Shown here: in pieces, positions 58,869 to 64,000 of the stretch
Layout: every line of letters starts with the position of its first letter
Numbering within the stretch: position 1 is the stretch's first letter
NCBI GenBank assembly: GCA_037043455.1
Contig: JAWPHD010010380.1
Span: forward strand, 1 to 64,000
Direction: 5' to 3'
Source of the DNA: Cyrtodaria siliqua
Lineage: Eukaryota > Mollusca > Bivalvia > Adapedonta > Hiatellidae
Length of the DNA: 64,000 bases
Made by a program: the position numbers and the translations under genes
Notes under the pieces: model-generated
Database searches by the model: none
What the model was told of the DNA's origin: nothing
The model's input: the letters and a program-made list of their open reading frames with translations, nothing else

Positions 58869-59070
58869 TTCATGGTACACAGATCACTTTAGCGGAGTCA
58901 GTCACATAAAATAGAACTGGGATGTAGTGTATATTTTGTTTTTAGTTGAAAACCAAGTGTTGCAGTATTTAGCATTTCATTGAACACATTTTAAGTAGGG
59001 TTTGTTTAGAAAATATGCGGGAGGGACGTAGAAGAGAGGGGAAGGGGGTTGGGGATAGTGGTGGGAGCAG

Positions 59071-59252
59071 CAGGGCCTTTTTACCAGTTTTTGGGAAGGG
59101 GTCTTTTGCTCTTAATTGGGGGTGGAATACATAAATGGGGAATGAAATTTCCAAGGTAAGTTGAAAAAGTGGGGAAGTCTGCATGCTTTTAAAAGAAATG
59201 AGAGTGGGGAATTGGCCTTTTACAGGCCGCTTCAAAGAAGGGTAAAAAGTCC
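59071..59252. mobile_element. Diverged shorter relative of the CAGGGC MITE
   Basis: Starts CAGGGCCTTTTTACCAGTTT, contains GGGAAGGGGTCTTTTGCTC and TGGGGAATTGGCCTTTTACA, and ends GGTAAAAAGTCC. G-rich sequence on both sides. Confidence 0.45.
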
Positions 59253-59399
59253 ATGGGGAGGGTATGCGTCCGCTGCCTGTGGGTAAATATAGAGAAGGGG
59301 GTGGCAGGGATGTGGTTTAGGAATTGCTGTGTCCCATGTTCATGCAGCATATGTGGGGTTTGACACTGGCCATTACAGGCATATCATAAGTTGTACCAC

Positions 59400-59530
59400 T
59401 TCACAGGGTTCAGGGCTGAGGGTCTCCCAGCGGTTTTGGGGAACAAGGGAACATATTTTTGGGGAACAAAGCAAAACGTTTTGGGGATCACCGGGTCGTA
59501 TTGTCAGGGAACAACGGAACATGGACCACC
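59400..59530. repeat. Irregular TTTTGGGGAACA repeats
   Basis: GGTTTTGGGGAACAAGGGAA, TTTTTGGGGAACAAAG, CGTTTTGGGGATCACC and GTCAGGGAACAACGGAA in succession. Function unknown. Confidence 0.5.
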
Positions 59531-60109
59531 CCTGGAAGGGCTTCATGTCTATGGCTGCAGGTCTTGTTATACAAACAAGAATGATTCTGAGAGAGGAATC
59601 ATATGAATAATTCAATGAAATCAACAACTGTCACGGCTGATCCAGTTATGTTTACTACTTACAGAGTCTGTCAACATTAACACCATCGATGTGCTTGGCA
59701 AATTTCAAGAAAACACTGCATAAACAAACCAAAAAAAGAGTTGTACATGTACACATTTGAACTCACGTGTTATTTGCCTGCAGAGTTCTAAGACAGTCAA
59801 CTGTTTCCTTCATTACGTTAACCTGTGTATATTTCCAATTGTTTATCCCAGTGTGAACACCCTGCATCAGATATCGCTATCAAAACTCAGTGGATTCAAC
59901 GTTTACCAACGTGTAAACACATTCTACGTATTGATGACGTAATCCAAAACTGACATATTACAAAAAGTGTTCACTCCTGTAAACTAGGTACGCGTAAAAT
60001 TGATAACTGCGGTCTGAATCGACGTTTTTACAAAAAGAAAATGGCGGCATTTTGTGATTTTTTTAATGAAATAGTCCGGCAAACACTAAAAAAATAATCC
60101 CTGTCGCGG

Positions 60110-62420
60110 AGTATCAAAATGATCAAAAAAGCTGAATAATTAGTTCCTGGCGTTTTCTTCTTTAAAAGATAAAATGTTCGACCAGAATCTTATCGTTCTG
60201 TTTTTTACGTTAATATTCAAAGGGAATCTATTCAATTCGCCATATACCATACGTTTTGTGTACATCCCTTAACTTTAAGAATTTATTTGCAATAATTGAA
60301 ATGAAAGGTTTCAAAATTGCCAATATTTTAAAACCCAAATATCTGAACAATATAACAAGATAGGAGCAACCATTGTGTCAAATAGTTTAAGCTGTATATC
60401 TTCAGGAAATCCTAATTTCCTGGCTTTTTTGGTAATCGAAAATGTTGCTTTTCTAGCAATCCAACAAATGAGTTGGAAATGAAATCTAAGTAATTAAGGA
60501 ATAATGAAAAAAGTATCGGCGATAGGTGTTCTCCTTGACGAACACGTACGTTACTCTGAGAAAAGTTCGATACATTGCCATCAATGTTTATACAAGATTT
60601 AGCTTGTTCATACATATTTTTAATAACAGTAAAACATTTACCATCGACCGAGTTTCGAAGTAATTTGATCCAAAATGCATTTCTAATAATAGAGTTGAAG
60701 GAGGTTTTGTAATATATAAGGGCACAATAAAGCTTCTTTTTCTTACATAAATATAAATCAATCAAGCATTTTAAAACCCATGGTCAGCTGTATTGTAATG
60801 CTTCCTAAAACCAGCCTGCTCTTCACCCAGAATGCCAGATGATTCAAGATACTCATTTAATCGATTATTTAAAATAGAAGTGAAGACTTATATAGTTGTC
60901 AGGGTCAGTCTTGTCCCCTTTATTTTTTAAAATTGGGAAAATAAAAACCTCGGTCTATCTTTCAGATATACGTCCAGTGCTAAAAACAATGTTAAATAGC
61001 TTTGTGTACAACTCTAGTAATTGATCTTTAGATGCCTTAAGAAATTCATTTAATATCATGTCCCCGCTACGAGTTTTATTATTTTTTAATGAACCAATCG
61101 CCCTTAATACATCGTGTTTATCAATCGGTTTATTTAATTCAGTATTGCAATGAGGTATGGCCTCAGGCAAAATATCATTATAGTCAGGAACTTGATCAGC
61201 ATTGTTCAAGTCTTTAAAATAGTCCCACAAAAAGCCCCTATGGAGACTTCATTTACTACTTTGTGCATTGAGTTTGTGCTCGTATTTATTATGGACCACT
61301 AAGTCTTAAGATCAAGTTTTCTGATTTTCTGAATTCTCTTTTTTTTGTACAACTTAAATGTTTATTTTTATATTCTTGTATAATTTGCTACAACGTATCA
61401 TATTTGCTCTACTTTCAGCGGTTTTAACACGCCAATTGTAATTTTTTTTTTGCTTTATGATATTCCTTACGGAGAACATTACACTCATGGTTGAACCATA
61501 GTTTATTATCTGGTTTCTTTCTATTAGGTTTTATATGAATTATATTGCCGGACTTTTCTGCAGCATTTATAAGCAATGAATTGCAGTCATTTACAACATT
61601 AGTTATCAAATTTATATCAATGTTAACCCCCAATGAATTGTATATGTTTATGCATAGATCCATCAGTCGATGCTTATGCATAGATCCATCACTTTTTGCA
61701 TGTCTATATTTTCATTAAAAGCAAAAGCTTTTTCTTTATTCCATATAGGTCTAGATATACCAGTTGTTTCTTGTTTTTTAACATCATGCTCATTAATTAA
61801 GGCATTATGTTCAGTAGTATTTACAGTAAGGTACAATGGGCAGTGAACATCACTCAACAAGTTATCAAACTGTAGAACTTCAAAATTTTAAAAATATTTG
61901 AAAAGTTCACAAGATGCTTTAACATAGTCTACAGCGCTTGCATGTTTGCATGTAAGGCAGCCTTTACCGTTATCCTTTCCAATACTACCATTAACAATAA
62001 AGATAGTACATGTTTTACACAATTCTAAACGTTTATGACCGTATTGTTTATTTTCTCATCACAATTTGACCTTTTAAAATAATGCATCTTTAAAAGTAGT
62101 TCTTGCTGATTATCTTCAAAAAACGAAGTATCAATAAGAAGAGAATTGCACATATCAGTATCAGGAATAGTATAATCAACAGCTTCGACCGCTCTAGCAT
62201 TAAAATCCCCGATTAAGCATACTTTAAAATGTTCATCAGAGGTAAATGCAAAATATCTTGTTCAATATAATATCAAACGATTCAACAGAGCTAAACTCTG
62301 ATCCTTTTGGTGAAACATATGTAACACCAAATAATACGTCTAAATCAATAAACGGTTTCTTAATTTTAAACCGTAATACAGCAAGTGATTCACCCTTTAA
62401 AATGTCAATATAATTACAAA
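60110..62420 (-). pseudogene. Decayed LINE (endonuclease + reverse transcriptase)
   Basis: Read leftwards. An APE-type endonuclease is shown by LFGVTYVSPKGSEF and CLIGDFNAR (about 62195-62222). A linker reads KKPDNKLWFNHECNVLRKEY (61440-61510) and KNNKTRSGDMILNEFLKASK (about 61030-61090). The reverse transcriptase pieces are KLLRNSVDGKCFTVIKNMYE and VRQGEHLSPILFSLFLN (about 60490-60680), and a C-terminal piece is EDIQLKLFDTMVAPILLYC (about 60350-60400). The part that should carry the YADD box between FISNSFVGL and the C-terminal piece is deleted, and several frameshifts and stops are present. Dead copy. Confidence 0.85.
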
Positions 62421-63590
62421 TGTTAATCTAACAATAAATGCAAGCCTACCTGAAATTCTATTCTATTTTTGCAAAACTAGTTATATTTAGTGTAAAAACA
62501 GTGTATGTCCTGGATCATAATCATCCATCAGCAGATAATGTCATAATGATTGATAAAAGTTTCAAAATCAGGACACATTTTCTGAGTAGGCCTCATGGTT
62601 TAAGGAACAATCGCAACCGGAACTGACTCGACATTTTTGGATCCAAATCACTGCGGAATACTTTATTTATACAGGTGTTAAAGTGAACGTGCAAGATGGT
62701 TTAGTCATTAACTGTTCATTCCGGGTGCGTTAATTCACAAGCGATTACATAATATAATAAAACATATTACACACGTTGTCTATATGTACATGTGTAAACG
62801 CCCGAGCGACGAGACTGATTCATTATCATAATATTGTTGAAGTGATATGTATCCTAACTATCATTGCAGAATAAGAATAATGAGATTATTGATTTAATAA
62901 GAAACCCTGAAACATAAGTATTAAATGATTCAGTTTAATTATACAATTAAAACTGATTTTCATGCACGGTATATGCAATCAAAGTTATATTTATGTTAAC
63001 ATATGTCTTATTGACACCGCCATCGCCATAGGATCTTATCCCTATTCCGCCATCAACAGGCACATTTTACAACAGATGTACACCTTTTCTAAACCTACTG
63101 GCGACGATGTATATATATAACTTACTTACATATTTTGATAATCCAAACTCCAGAGACACAATATAAGCGACTTTAGCCAACAACAGTGGAGCACCGAATT
63201 AACAGTTACCAACTTATAATTCATTTTACGCATATTCAATCTCTGTTATTTTAAGTACATGTGAATAAACCTATACTTTTAATCGATACATATACATTAT
63301 GTTATGACCTGAACATCTGAATAGGGGTTGAAGTGTAATTATGCCGTAATTTGGCGGGATAGTGCCGTCAACTGTCATATATATAAAATAGTGTAATCGT
63401 GTATCTTGTTAACCTAATTCTAAATGGTGTATTAGACATTGTATACAATGGAAATAAAATATATCCGTCTATGTGCGTAAACTCTTACAGTGTTTCAGAG
63501 GTTTGTTTTTTCACCCACTTCCTGATGCCCTTACGACGAGCATGACGTGGACAATAATATATGATACTAAGGTAAACAGTCCCTCAAATT
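62421..63590. other. No gene seen
   Basis: AT-rich. One short open stretch after an acceptor-like TTTCAG at 63497 ends in GTAAAC at about 63571, but I cannot support it as an exon. Confidence 0.4.
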
Positions 63591-63685
63591 GTTGAAAAAA
63601 ATAATCCAGCCTTCTCTCACATTCTTGGAAAAAATAATCTGGCTGTGAGTCGAATAAGAGGAAAAAAATAATCTGGCTCCCTCTT
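63590..63685. repeat. GAAAAAATAATCTGGCT repeats
   Basis: Three spaced copies (63593, 63628, 63660), the first with CCAGC in place of CTGGC. Confidence 0.75.
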
Positions 63686-63829
63686 CAGTCTATATGATAA
63701 TGTAGATCTACTTCATCAGCCACTGGATTCAGCATGGAAATGTTTAACCACAATCTGGCTACATCCACGACTTCTGCTCAGAAGTTTATCGAAATCTCCA
63801 GTTGAAATAAGTTGTAGAAGACAGTGATA

Positions 63830-63995
63830 GTATTCATGGTTGTAATAAATGTGATGTACATTAGCCATGGCAGTTATAAATGTGGTATACACTGGTAATG
63901 GCGATAGTAAATGTGTTGTATACAGTGTTATAAAGCGATCATGGTGGTAATTTGGTATACATTGATCATGGTAGTAATGAACATGATATTCATAT
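63830..63995. repeat. Degenerate ~45-bp repeats
   Basis: Units of the type CATGGTNGTAATAAATGTGATNTACA recur about four times to the window end. Confidence 0.65.
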
Positions 63996-64000
63996 AAAGT

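Noticed and set aside
63498..63570. Short open stretch between an AG and GTAAAC near the right edge
   Set aside because: Only about 24 codons, not recognised, and no neighbouring exon; the right edge of the window prevents a test.

Overview
The window looks like AT-rich, repeat-dense nuclear DNA from an animal, probably a mollusc and most likely a bivalve. The evidence is one protein gene split into at least 19 small exons with GT-AG introns, tRNA-derived SINEs, LINE fragments, many short inverted-repeat transposons, and several dispersed repeat types that I associate with bivalve genomes. The organism call is inference. No rRNA, functional tRNA, CRISPR array or bacterial-style operon is visible.

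Layout. Positions 1-8677 are a tandem satellite of ten units of about 873-875 bp. A 461-bp PIF/Harbinger-like MITE sits at the same point in unit 4 and in unit 10, and the array ends at the second MITE (8678-9138). From 9139 to about 24567 I see no confident gene. That stretch holds SINEs, MITEs, exact palindromes, tandem repeats and broken retroelements, including a reverse transcriptase remnant whose two halves face opposite ways (about 19575-20205).

Positions 24568-46570 (+) carry the one well-supported gene, a class V aminotransferase / cysteine desulfurase-like PLP enzyme. I could join 19 exons without a phase break, giving 683 residues to the stop codon; the 5' end was not found. Its introns are full of repeats. 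In several introns the tandem duplication runs in register into a splice site (exons starting 28281, 36500 and 42420, and the donor after 27062).

Positions 46571-64000 are again mobile-element territory. The highlights are: a LINE 3' fragment (46683-46956); a young 2.08-kb transposon with 331-bp terminal inverted repeats and a 7-bp target duplication that carries a duplicated PIF1-like helicase P-loop exon (49216-51291); a 2.3-kb element with 456-bp, about 99% identical direct terminal repeats nested inside an older inverted-repeat element (54309-57175); hAT-like MITEs (58539-58868 and 59071-59252); and a decayed LINE on the minus strand with endonuclease and reverse transcriptase domains (about 60110-62420).

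Only the aminotransferase gene looks like an active host gene. Its expression would be shaped mainly by the repeats in its introns: decoy splice sites and a 290-bp inverted repeat pair around a 40-nt exon. All alignments were made by eye, so identities and exact ends of diverged repeats are approximate.
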